Made by a program: the position numbers and the translations under genes
Shown: positions 1 to 5,523 of the stretch, in pieces
How positions within the stretch are numbered: position 1 is the first letter of the stretch
How the letters are laid out: the number at the start of each line of letters is the position of its first letter
The notes under the pieces: model-generated
The model's database searches: none
What the model saw: the letters and a program-made list of their open reading frames with translations, nothing else
What the model was told of the DNA's origin: nothing
Assembly (NCBI GenBank): GCA_023415075.1
Contig: JAEZLU010000174.1
Location: forward strand, 1 to 6,848
Reading direction: 5' to 3'
Length of the DNA: 6,848 bases
Source of the DNA: Bacillota bacterium
Lineage (GTDB): Bacteria > Bacillota > Negativicutes > Sporomusales > UBA7701

Positions 1-285
1 GTATTCGTCGCCCACACCACCGCCGGCGTCACTGTCAACGAAAACGCCGACCCCGACGTCGTCGGCGACATGCTGGCCGGCCTCAATAAAATGGTGCCGG
101 CCATGGCCTACCGCCACAGCGAAGGCAACTCGCCGGCCCACATCAAGGCCTCCCTCCTGGGCTCGTCAGTGACCGTCCCGGTGGCCGAAGGCCGCCTGCA
201 GCTCGGCACCTGGCAGGCCATCTACCTCGGTGAATTTGATGGGCCGCGCCGGCGCACAGTCTGCGTGACCCTCATCGGCAGCTAG
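1..285 (+). CDS. yjbQ: YjbQ/UPF0047 family protein (secondary thiamine-phosphate synthase type), 3' part
   Basis: The first 94 visible codons, ending in TAG, are the C-terminal two thirds of a YjbQ (UPF0047) protein; the family is usually about 130-140 residues, so some 40 residues and the start lie upstream of the window. Visible family signatures, counting from the first base, are HTTAGVTVNEN (H5 to N15), the HSEGN block at 39-43 followed by AH at 46-47, the LGTWQ strand at 68-72 and the E-x-DGPR turn at 78-83. The conserved histidines are the likely ligand or metal-binding residues. Family members are soluble and trimeric; weak thiamine-phosphate synthase activity has been reported for E. 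coli YjbQ, but the physiological role is unsettled. The stop lies two bases before the next start, so the two genes are probably cotranscribed and translationally coupled. Family assignment is firm; biochemical function is not. Confidence 0.9.
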   Translation, partial: VFVAHTTAGVTVNENADPDVVGDMLAGLNKMVPAMAYRHSEGNSPAHIKASLLGSSVTVPVAEGRLQLGTWQAIYLGEFDGPRRRTVCVTLIGS

Positions 286-287
286 CC

Positions 288-569
288 ATGGCTGCCGTAT
301 TTTGCCAGGTCGAACTGCTCATCCCGGCCGCCGGCTCGCTCAAAGGCAAACGCCAGGTCGTCCAGAGCATCATCGGCCGCCTGCGGGCCCGCTGCCATGC
401 CGCGGTCGCCGAGACCGGCCACCAGGATGCCTGGCAGCGCGCCGCCCTGGAAATTGCCATGGTCGCCGGCAGCCGTGCCATCCTTGAAAAGCAGGTGGCC
501 CTGGCCAGGCGGGTCGTCGAGGACGCCGACCAGGCCGAAATCGCCTCTTTTTCCGCCGAATACCTCTAG
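288..569 (+). CDS. ylxP: DUF503 family protein (YlxP-like)
   Basis: A 93-residue protein matching the DUF503 family, whose B. subtilis member YlxP is about the same length. Signatures are the N-terminal beta strand followed by SLKGKRQVV (17-25), an RLRAR helix (31-35), and the AVAETGHQDAWQRA strand-turn-helix (39-52). The family adopts a ferredoxin-like fold. In B. subtilis ylxP lies in the nusA-infB operon, which suggests a translation- or ribosome-linked role, but no defined reaction is known. Here it sits instead behind a yjbQ-type gene. The ATG at 288 is the only sensible start: it begins two bases after the upstream stop and has no clear Shine-Dalgarno of its own, so it probably depends on ribosomes finishing the upstream gene. 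The name is by family resemblance rather than proven orthology. Confidence 0.88.
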   Translation: MAAVFCQVELLIPAAGSLKGKRQVVQSIIGRLRARCHAAVAETGHQDAWQRAALEIAMVAGSRAILEKQVALARRVVEDADQAEIASFSAEYL

Positions 570-601
570 CTCCCAAAAACTAAGCGAATCGGGGAATACT
601 A

Positions 602-1510
602 TTGCGCAGGGAAATGTACGGATACCTGGCCGTCATCGCCGCCGCCACTCTCTGGGGCATCGGCGGCTCGGTAGCCAAATTCATGTTCAACCAGGCAGTG
701 AGCCCCTTCCTGCTGGTGAAAATCCGCCTCACGCTATCATGGTTCATCCTGGCGGCCGGCCTCTTCATCTTCAACCGCCGGCTGCTTTACATCCCCAAAC
801 GGGAGATACCCTACTTCGCCATTCTTGGGATGGCCGGCATGGCCATGGTCCAGACCACCTATCTCTTGACCGTCAGCCTGACAAACGTGGCTACCGCCGT
901 CTTCCTCGAATACCTGGCGCCCATCTTCATGGCCCTCTACGCCGTCCTCTGGGAAAAAACGGCCCTCGGCTGGCATGGCACCACCGCCGTGGCCCTGGCG
1001 ACGGTCGGCGGCCTGTTCATAATGCTCAACGCCGGCGGGCCTTCCGGCCTGAGCGCCCTCGGCCTGGCCAGCGGCCTCCTGTCGGCCGTCGTCATGGCCT
1101 TCAACACCATCTACGGCCGGCGAGCCGTTCGCCAGTATCACCCGGTCACCGTCGTAACCTATTCCTTCGGTTTCGGGGCCATTCTCTGGTGGCTGATTAC
1201 CCCCTACCTGTGGGAACCCGGCACCATTACCCCGGCCCACTGGCTGATGTTCCTCTACTTCGTCGTTTTTTCCACCGTCTTGCCGTTTCTTCTCTTCTTC
1301 GTGGGCGTTCGCTTCCTGCCGCCCACCAACGTCGGCGTCACCGCCTGCCTCGAGCCGGTCGTGGCCGCCGTCGTCGCCTACCTGGCCCTCGGCGAAACCA
1401 TGGGCTGGCTGCAGATACTCGGCGGCCTCCTGGTGGTCGCCGCCGTCATCCTGCTACAGGCCGGGCCGTCCGAACCGGCCGCCGCCGACGTCGGCGACAG
1501 CGCCGACTGA
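602..1510 (+). CDS. EamA/DMT-superfamily transporter (10 membrane helices)
   Basis: A 302-residue integral membrane protein of the drug/metabolite transporter superfamily, made of two tandem EamA repeats of about 140 residues. Repeat 1 opens with the typical helix around 7-30 (ATLWGIGGSVAKF); the conserved end of that repeat, LEYLAPIFMALYAVLWEK (102-119), carries the glutamate and proline usual at this position. Repeat 2 closes with the matching ACLEPVVAAVVAYLALGE segment. Ten hydrophobic stretches are evident. The substrate cannot be read from sequence; relatives export or import amino acids, metabolites and drugs. I chose TTG at 602 because GGGGA at 591-595 lies six bases upstream; an ATG at 614 lacks a properly spaced site and would remove four residues. 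The short acidic, alanine-rich tail (after about 288) is probably cytosolic. A gap of 32 bases separates it from the DUF503 stop. Confidence 0.9.
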   Translation: MRREMYGYLAVIAAATLWGIGGSVAKFMFNQAVSPFLLVKIRLTLSWFILAAGLFIFNRRLLYIPKREIPYFAILGMAGMAMVQTTYLLTVSLTNVATAVFLEYLAPIFMALYAVLWEKTALGWHGTTAVALATVGGLFIMLNAGGPSGLSALGLASGLLSAVVMAFNTIYGRRAVRQYHPVTVVTYSFGFGAILWWLITPYLWEPGTITPAHWLMFLYFVVFSTVLPFLLFFVGVRFLPPTNVGVTACLEPVVAAVVAYLALGETMGWLQILGGLLVVAAVILLQAGPSEPAAADVGDSAD

Positions 1511-1512
1511 CC

Positions 1513-1556
1513 TGTTGTCCAGCATCCTGGACATGTGTCCATAATGTTGGACAACA
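1513..1556. promoter_or_regulatory. Nested palindrome with four TGTCCA/TGGACA half-sites before trmL
   Basis: Between the EamA stop (1510) and the trmL start (1592) lies a symmetrical structure. The outer arms are 1513-1525 (TGTTGTCCAGCAT) and 1544-1556 (ATGTTGGACAACA), complementary except for one G-T pair. Inside is a second, perfect palindrome TGGACA-tg-TGTCCA (1528-1541). The motif TGTCCA or its complement therefore occurs four times, starting at 1516, 1528, 1536 and 1548, spaced 12, 8 and 12. Two CATAAT hexamers (1540-1545 and 1555-1560) resemble -10 elements, but their possible -35 partners are badly spaced (TTGTCC at 1515, spacer 19; TGGACA at 1528, spacer 21). An operator for a dimeric regulator is the likeliest reading; an RNA hairpin is the alternative. 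There is no T-run, so it is not a classic terminator. Confidence 0.6.
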
Positions 1557-1577
1557 TAATAGACAATAACGCCGAAC

Positions 1578-1582
1578 AGGGG
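1578..1582 (+). promoter_or_regulatory. Ribosome binding site fixing the trmL start
   Basis: AGGGG lies nine bases before ATG 1592. It supports that codon over an in-frame ATG at 1535, which sits inside the palindrome and has no such site. Confidence 0.6.
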
Positions 1583-1591
1583 CTGAAAGAC

Positions 1592-2050
1592 ATGCACATC
1601 GTCCTGGTCGAGCCGGAAATACCCGGCAACGCCGGCAACATTGCTCGCCTGTGCGCGGCCACCGGCTGCGACCTGCATCTCGTGAAACCGCTCGGCTTTT
1701 CCACCGAGGACCGCTACCTCAAAAGAGCCGGCCTGGACTACTGGCACCTCGTCAAAGTCCACTACCACAACTCCCTGGCTGAAGTCCTGGCCCTTTACGC
1801 CGGCCACGCCTTCCACCTCAGCACCACCAAAGGCGGCCGTAGTTACAGCGATACAAGTTACGGCGTCGACGACCTGCTCATCTTCGGCAAAGAAACCGCC
1901 GGCCTGCCGGAAAGCCTGCTGGCTGCCCATCGCCAACGCTGCGTCCGCCTGCCGATGATCGACGGCGCCCGCTCGCTAAACCTCTCCAACGCCGTTGCCG
2001 TCGTCGTCTACGAAGCCCTTCGCCAGCAAAACTTCCCCGGCCTCCGCTGA
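1592..2050 (+). CDS. trmL: tRNA (cytidine/uridine-34-2'-O)-methyltransferase TrmL (SpoU/SPOUT class)
   Basis: A 152-residue SPOUT methyltransferase, close to the roughly 157 residues of E. coli TrmL. It should transfer a methyl group from S-adenosylmethionine to the 2'-hydroxyl of the wobble base of certain leucine tRNAs in the cytosol. The three SpoU motifs are visible: motif 1 as PGNAGNIARL (11-20, with N16 and R19), motif 2 as LLIFGKETAGLP (95-106), and motif 3 as LPM followed by RSLNLSNAVAVVVYE (127-141), which forms the C-terminal trefoil knot that binds the cofactor. The protein is a minimal knot domain with no added RNA-binding domain, as expected for TrmL. Starting at ATG 1592 makes it begin MHIVLVEPEIP, the usual family N-terminus; the longer in-frame reading from 1535 adds 19 residues that look non-native. 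The stop lies 40 bases before the next start. Confidence 0.93.
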   Translation: MHIVLVEPEIPGNAGNIARLCAATGCDLHLVKPLGFSTEDRYLKRAGLDYWHLVKVHYHNSLAEVLALYAGHAFHLSTTKGGRSYSDTSYGVDDLLIFGKETAGLPESLLAAHRQRCVRLPMIDGARSLNLSNAVAVVVYEALRQQNFPGLR

Positions 2051-2076
2051 GAATCGCCGATTGGCACGCAAATTGC

Positions 2077-2082
2077 AAAGGA
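2077..2082 (+). promoter_or_regulatory. Ribosome binding site for the TIM-barrel gene
   Basis: AAAGGA lies eight bases before ATG 2091. It favours that codon over ATG 2082, which overlaps the site, and over upstream in-frame codons inside trmL. Confidence 0.55.
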
Positions 2083-2090
2083 TGATAATA

Positions 2091-2954
2091 ATGCAGCAGC
2101 CCAAATTTGGTCCGGCCGGCAACCCCGACGCCTTCTACGCCGCCGGTCTCAAAGCCTCGGTCGATATGCCGGCCTGGCTGGCCGCCCAGGGCCTCAGCGC
2201 CTACGAATACCAATGCAGCCGCGGCGTCACCATCGGTGAAGCCACCGCCCGGGCCATCGGCGAAGCCGTCCGTGCCCACGGCATCAGCCTGAGCATCCAC
2301 GCCCCCTACTACATCAACCTGGCCACCGAGGACGACGCCATCGCTGCCAACACCAGAGGTCATTTCCGTAAATCGCTGGTCGCCGCCCGCTGGCTGGGCG
2401 CCGACCGCGTCACCTTCCACATCGGCGGCCCCGGCAAACAGCCCCGCGACCGCGCCGTCGAACGGGCCACCCGCCTGTTCGCCGCCATCCTCGAAGATGC
2501 CGACAAAGAAGGCCTGCTGGCCGGCGTCTACCTGGCCCCGGAAACCATGGGCAAACAAAACCAGCTCGGCAACCTCGCCGAAGTCCTGGCCTTCTGCCGG
2601 CTGAGCAAATGGGTTATTCCGACCATCGACTTCGGTCACCTCCACGCTGTGACCGGCGGCGGCTACACCACCTACGGCGAATATGCGGCCGCCTTCGATC
2701 AGGTCGCCGAAGCCCTTGGCGAGGAAATAGCCGCCGGCATCCACATCCACTTCAGCCGCATCGAATATACCAAAGCCGGCGAAAAGCGACACTGGACGTT
2801 CGCCGACGCTTACGGGCCGCCCCACGAGCCGCTTCTCGCCCTCATCGCCGACCGCGGCTACGCGCCGCGCATCATCTGCGAATCGGCCGGCACCCAGGCG
2901 GCCGACGCCAAAACCATGCAGGACTACTACCTGTCCCTACAGACAAACAAATAA
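2091..2954 (+). CDS. Endonuclease IV-like TIM-barrel protein (AP endonuclease family 2 fold)
   Basis: A 287-residue cytosolic protein, similar in length to E. coli Nfo (285) and colinear with its metal ligands. Visible ligand candidates are H70 in SIHAPYYINLA, H110 in VTFHIGG, E151 in LAPETMGK, D180 and H183 in TIDFGHLH, H218 or H220 in GIHIHFS, H234 in GEKRHW and E264 in ICESAG. In Nfo these correspond to H69, H109, E145, D179, H182, H216, H231 and E261. The Asp that Nfo has two residues before H231 (D229) is replaced by K232, so one zinc ligand appears to be missing. The protein could be an AP endonuclease acting on abasic DNA, or a relative of the sugar-isomerase group with the same barrel. 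I therefore leave the gene symbol blank. It starts 40 bases after trmL and is followed 24 bases later by the chemoreceptor gene, so it is probably in the same operon. Confidence 0.82.
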   Translation: MQQPKFGPAGNPDAFYAAGLKASVDMPAWLAAQGLSAYEYQCSRGVTIGEATARAIGEAVRAHGISLSIHAPYYINLATEDDAIAANTRGHFRKSLVAARWLGADRVTFHIGGPGKQPRDRAVERATRLFAAILEDADKEGLLAGVYLAPETMGKQNQLGNLAEVLAFCRLSKWVIPTIDFGHLHAVTGGGYTTYGEYAAAFDQVAEALGEEIAAGIHIHFSRIEYTKAGEKRHWTFADAYGPPHEPLLALIADRGYAPRIICESAGTQAADAKTMQDYYLSLQTNK

Positions 2955-2964
2955 ATATCACCAA

Positions 2965-2973
2965 AAGGAGGGG
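2965..2973 (+). promoter_or_regulatory. Strong ribosome binding site for a TTG start
   Basis: AAGGAGGGG, a near-ideal Shine-Dalgarno, ends five bases before TTG 2979. No ATG or GTG lies at suitable spacing, so the TTG is the start. Confidence 0.8.
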
Positions 2974-2978
2974 TTACC

Positions 2979-3818
2979 TTGGGCCAGGCGCCTGATACCG
3001 CCTTGTCCCGTTTTTTGTACGTAGCGCCCTATCTTCCGGAAATCTACACCGATGATGTGGGTATCGCGATCACCGACCGTGAAAAATACCTCTACTACAA
3101 GCCGACCCAAAAACTCGACCTCAAAATCGTCCCCGGTACCCCTCTTAAAGACGGCACCGCTGTTGTCCGGGCCATGACCGAGAAGCGGCGGGTCACCATC
3201 CGCGGCGACAAAGCTACCTTCGGCCTACCCTACATCGCCATCGCCTACCCGATCTTCGGCGGAAGCGGGGCGGTAGTTGGCGGCGCCGTCGCCGTAGCCC
3301 CCACCGACCGCCAGGACTCCTTGCGGGAAATGGCCGGCAAACTCGACGACAACATCAGCCTCCTTGCCAGCACCACCGAAGAAATTTCGGCCCAGGCCGA
3401 AGAAATCACCGCCGTCAGCGGCCGGCTGACCAACCTGTCGCAGCAGTCGCTGCAGCGGACCAAAGAAAGCGATCAGGTTCTCGGGCTTATCAAGACAATA
3501 GCCGGCCAGACCAATCTCCTCGGCCTAAACGCCGCCATCGAGGCCGCCCGGGTGGGTGACGCCGGCCGCGGTTTCGGCGTGGTCGCCGAAGAAATCCGCA
3601 AGCTGGCTACAAGCAGCAGCGACTCCATCAAAAAAATCGAACAAATCATCAAAGCCATCCAGGCCGACAGCGACAACACCCACCGCCAGCTCCTCCAGTT
3701 GAGTGACGTCATCGGCCAGGTTGCCGACGCCATAACCCATGTGGCCGGCGCCGTCGAAGAGGCCAGCAGCCTGGCCCACCAACTCGACAACATGGCCGAC
3801 AGCCTGTCGAACGATTGA
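2979..3818 (+). CDS. Soluble methyl-accepting chemotaxis-type receptor (short, YfmS-like)
   Basis: A 279-residue methyl-accepting protein without any transmembrane helix or HAMP domain, so it should be cytoplasmic. Residues about 1-110 form an alpha/beta sensory module (VGIAITDREKYLYY at 27-40, PYIAIAYPIF at 84-93, VVGGAVAVAP at 99-108) that resembles Cache/PAS-like sensors; its ligand is unknown. Residues about 112-279 form a helical coiled-coil hairpin. The conserved tip that contacts CheA and CheW is IAGQTNLLGLNAAIEAAR (174-191), then GRGFGVVAEEIRKLA (196-210). Glu/Gln pairs near 134-142 are possible methylation sites. Each arm is only about ten heptads, shorter than most receptors. B. subtilis YfmS is a comparable soluble receptor of similar length. 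No che genes are visible nearby. The gene closes the upstream cluster and is followed at once by a terminator. Confidence 0.9.
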   Translation: MGQAPDTALSRFLYVAPYLPEIYTDDVGIAITDREKYLYYKPTQKLDLKIVPGTPLKDGTAVVRAMTEKRRVTIRGDKATFGLPYIAIAYPIFGGSGAVVGGAVAVAPTDRQDSLREMAGKLDDNISLLASTTEEISAQAEEITAVSGRLTNLSQQSLQRTKESDQVLGLIKTIAGQTNLLGLNAAIEAARVGDAGRGFGVVAEEIRKLATSSSDSIKKIEQIIKAIQADSDNTHRQLLQLSDVIGQVADAITHVAGAVEEASSLAHQLDNMADSLSND

Positions 3819-3820
3819 TA

Positions 3821-3850
3821 GAAGTCCCCGCCCCGGCGGGGACTTTCTTT
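3821..3850 (+). terminator. Intrinsic terminator after the chemoreceptor gene
   Basis: An 11 bp perfect stem, AAGTCCCCGCC (3822-3832) pairing with GGCGGGGACTT (3835-3845), has a two-base loop and is followed by TCTTT. It begins three bases after the stop codon at 3818. On the minus strand no comparable U-run follows, so it acts on + strand transcription. Confidence 0.88.
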
Positions 3851-3860
3851 AGCCATTTTG

Positions 3861-3888
3861 GCAGGAAATGGCCGCCTTAGCTTGAAAT
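3861..3888 (+). promoter_or_regulatory. Sigma-H-like promoter upstream of the ylbF-family gene
   Basis: GCAGGAAAT (3861-3869) matches the sigma-H -35 consensus RnAGGAwWW at every position. Eleven bases later comes CTTGAAA (3881-3887), an imperfect match to the -10 consensus RnnGAAT. It lies just after the terminator T-run and about 85 bases before the GTG start. The same arrangement recurs at 5496-5523. The consensus is that of B. subtilis sigma-H; its use here is inferred. Confidence 0.55.
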
Positions 3889-3974
3889 ATACACAGGAAC
3901 GGCCCGGCGGGCGGCCAATGTATTAAATAATTGCCGGCCGCATAATATACACTGTAGAATGGGGAGGGATCGGC
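3889..3974 (+). other. Untranslated leader of the ylbF-family gene
   Basis: This stretch holds a short perfect palindrome, GCCCG-g-CGGGC (3902-3912), then an A/T-rich stretch and a CGGCCG block. TTGCCG (3931-3936) and TAGAAT (3955-3960) with an 18-base spacer resemble a sigma-A promoter, but it would start transcription on top of the Shine-Dalgarno GGGAGG (3962-3967), so I do not call it. CATAAT at 3941-3946 has no good -35 partner. No recognisable riboswitch is seen. Confidence 0.35.
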
Positions 3975-4325
3975 GTGAATCCTCACGATAAGGCCCACGA
4001 ACTGGCAAGAGCCCTGAAAGAATCGAGCGAGTACCGCGCCTTTCTGGCCGCAAAGTCCGGCATGGAAGGTGACCCTGACGCCAAGAAGATGGTCCGCGAC
4101 TTCATCAACAAACAGATGGAACTCGAATATGAAGCCATGGCCGGCAAGAGCCAGGACACCGCCAAAACTGAGAACCTGCAGCGGCTCTATCAGCTCATCG
4201 CCATGAACACCAAAGCGCGGGAATTCCTCGAAGCCTACATGCGCTTCCAGCGGACAATGGCTGACATCAGCAAAATAATTGGCGATTCGGTCGCCGAAGG
4301 ACTGGATATATTTGCAAAAGACTAG
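3975..4325 (+). CDS. YlbF/YmcA (RicF/RicA) family regulator
   Basis: A 116-residue, almost wholly helical, charged protein of the Com_YlbF family. Visible features are the N-terminal helix (DKAHELARALKESSEYRAF, 5-23), the D-P-DAKKMVRDFINKQMELE segment (33-51) typical of the family, and a C-terminal helix running to the end. In B. subtilis the relatives YlbF, YmcA and YaaT form the Ric complex, which affects competence, sporulation and biofilm formation and also mRNA maturation through RNase Y; which paralogue this is cannot be decided from sequence, so no symbol is given. The GTG start is supported by GGGAGG at 3962-3967, seven bases upstream. The 3' end overlaps the probable murB start by 14 bases. 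The sigma-H-like promoter upstream fits a gene used in the transition to stationary phase, though that link is inferred. Confidence 0.85.
   Translation: MNPHDKAHELARALKESSEYRAFLAAKSGMEGDPDAKKMVRDFINKQMELEYEAMAGKSQDTAKTENLQRLYQLIAMNTKAREFLEAYMRFQRTMADISKIIGDSVAEGLDIFAKD
4296..4301 (+). promoter_or_regulatory. Ribosome binding site for murB inside the preceding gene
   Basis: GAAGGA lies ten bases before TTG 4312, within the last codons of the ylbF-family gene. It is the only suitable site near the expected MurB N-terminus and so sets the start. Confidence 0.5.
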
Positions 4326-5238
4326 AACCAGGGAAAGCTTTCTCAGCCGGCTGGAGAGCGTCGTGGCCCCGGACCGTCTGCTAATCGACGAACCCATGTC
4401 CAGCCACACCACCTTCAAAATCGGCGGTCCGGCCGACTACCTTGTCCTGCCGGCCTCCTCCGAGGAAGTAGCCGCCGTTCTGGCTGCCGCCGAGGAATAC
4501 CACGTGCCGGTCACCGTACTCGGCAACGGCTCCAACGTCCTCGTGCGGGACAAGGGAATCCGTGGCCTTGTCCTCAAATTCGGCGAAACCCTCGGCCATG
4601 TCCGCCATGTCGGCACCACCGTCGTCGCCGGCGCCGGCGCCGCCCTCGGCGACGTTGTCCGCTACGCCGCCTCCCAGGGCCTCATCGGCCTGGAGTTCGC
4701 GGTCGGCATTCCCGGCAGCATCGGCGGCGCCGTCTTTATGAACGCCGGCGCCTACGAAGGCGAAGTCGGCTGCCTGATTGCCGCCGTCACCGCCGTAAGC
4801 CCGCGCGGTCACCTGAAACGCTTCACCCACGACGAAATAGCCTTCGGCTATCGCGACAGCATATTCCAGCACAACGAATGCATCATTTGCGAAGTCGAAC
4901 TGAAATTGGCGGTCGGCGATAAAGAAGCCATCGCCCGCCAAATCGACGAATACACCCATAAGCGGGAAGCCAAGCAGCCCATCGAAAAACCGAGCGCCGG
5001 AAGCACCTTCAAGCGGCCGCCCGGCCATTTCGCCGGCACCCTTATCGAGCAGGCCGGCCTGAAAGGCTGCAAAATCGGCGGTGCCCAGGTATCGGAAAAA
5101 CACGCCGGCTTCATAATCAACGCCGGCGGCGCCACCGCCACCGACGTCCTTAGCCTCATCAAGGAAGTCCAGCGGCAAGTGAACGCCAAATATGGCGTGA
5201 AGCTGCAGCCGGAAGTGCGCGTCATCGGCGAAGAATAA
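4312..5238 (+). CDS. murB: UDP-N-acetylenolpyruvoylglucosamine reductase MurB (type II)
   Basis: A 308-residue cytosolic flavoenzyme that reduces UDP-GlcNAc-enolpyruvate with NADPH to UDP-N-acetylmuramic acid, the second committed step of peptidoglycan synthesis. The FAD-binding half shows TTFKIGGPADYLV (33-45), GNGSNVLV (71-78) and GIPGSIGGAVFMNAGAYEG (132-150). Catalytic residues expected from E. coli MurB are present: the arginine in GYRDS (R181), the serine proton donor in GSTFKRP (S231) and the glutamate in PEVRVIGE (E301). The length and the lack of the extra type I segment fit the type II enzymes of Firmicutes. TTG 4312 is preferred for its ribosome binding site and normal N-terminal length; a TTG at 4279 would add 11 residues. 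The start overlaps the upstream ylbF-family gene by 14 bases, which points to translational coupling. No other mur gene is nearby. Confidence 0.93.
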   Translation: MQKTRTRESFLSRLESVVAPDRLLIDEPMSSHTTFKIGGPADYLVLPASSEEVAAVLAAAEEYHVPVTVLGNGSNVLVRDKGIRGLVLKFGETLGHVRHVGTTVVAGAGAALGDVVRYAASQGLIGLEFAVGIPGSIGGAVFMNAGAYEGEVGCLIAAVTAVSPRGHLKRFTHDEIAFGYRDSIFQHNECIICEVELKLAVGDKEAIARQIDEYTHKREAKQPIEKPSAGSTFKRPPGHFAGTLIEQAGLKGCKIGGAQVSEKHAGFIINAGGATATDVLSLIKEVQRQVNAKYGVKLQPEVRVIGEE

Positions 5239-5460
5239 ATTCCATGCCGCCCCTAAACGTCGCCTAGCATCGTTGTTCCTCAGGTCGCTTGCTTGCGTAC
5301 GTCTTATGTACGCGGCGCGGCGCGACCCTCCGGTACGCCTAGCTATGCTCGTTTATGGACGGCCTGGGCTTTGGTCTTATCACTTTTGAAAAACGTCGCC
5401 TAGCTTCGTTGCTTGTTTTATGGCCGCCCTGGGCTTATCAGCTTCTTAAGCGATCTTACT
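5239..5460. repeat. Degenerate tandem repeat and hairpin block after murB
   Basis: This gene-free stretch contains three copies of CGCCTAGC (5261, 5336, 5397), the first and third within the longer AAACGTCGCCTAGC. The second and third copies continue in parallel: GTTTATGG then CCTGGGCT, TATCA and CTT (about 5351-5386), against GTTTTATGG, CCTGGGCT, TATCA and CTT (about 5415-5445), a period of about 65 bases with small indels. A shortened version of the same unit (ATGCCGCCCCT, 5244-5254) precedes the first copy. Nested in unit 1 are two stems: GGTCGC (5283-5288) with GCGACC (5322-5327), and GCGTAC (5295-5300) with GTACGC (5308-5313). No open reading frame here looks real. It resembles an interspersed intergenic repeat rather than a coding or transposase-bearing element. 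Confidence 0.6.
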
Positions 5461-5464
5461 CCTT

Positions 5465-5491
5465 AAGCGGGGGAAACGCCCCGCTTTTTTT
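5465..5491 (+). terminator. Intrinsic terminator of the ylbF-murB unit
   Basis: AAGCGGGG (5465-5472) pairs with CCCCGCTT (5479-5486) around a six-base loop, followed by an uninterrupted T-run to 5491. It lies about 230 bases after the murB stop, beyond the repeat block. It acts on the + strand, and the next promoter begins five bases later. Confidence 0.88.
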
Positions 5492-5495
5492 CATG

Positions 5496-5523
5496 GCAGG
5501 AAATGCCCGCCTGGTTGTTGAAA
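5496..5523 (+). promoter_or_regulatory. Sigma-H-like promoter of the beta-CASP gene
   Basis: GCAGGAAAT (5496-5504) matches RnAGGAwWW fully; after a 12-base spacer GTTGAAA (5517-5523) matches RnnGAAT at six of seven positions. Transcription should begin near 5530. It closely copies 3861-3888: GCAGGAAATG, then CCGCCT, TTGAAA and ATACA are shared in the same order. The start codon lies about 40 bases downstream of the predicted start. Confidence 0.6.

Noticed and set aside
397..1569. A 390-codon + strand reading frame overlapping the DUF503 and EamA genes
   Set aside because: It is rich in Arg, Pro and His, has no recognisable domain, and runs in another frame across two genes with clear family matches; such frames stay open because of GC-rich codon use.
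1535..1591. Longer N-terminus for TrmL from ATG 1535
   Set aside because: That codon lies inside the palindrome, lacks a ribosome binding site, and adds 19 residues before the normal family N-terminus.
1878..2825. A 315-codon minus-strand reading frame opposite trmL and the TIM-barrel gene
   Set aside because: It is Gly/Val/Asp-rich low-complexity translation with no motif and covers two well-supported genes on the other strand.
3931..3960. Sigma-A-like promoter TTGCCG / TAGAAT upstream of the ylbF-family gene
   Set aside because: Transcription would start at about 3967, inside or after the Shine-Dalgarno site, leaving no usable leader.
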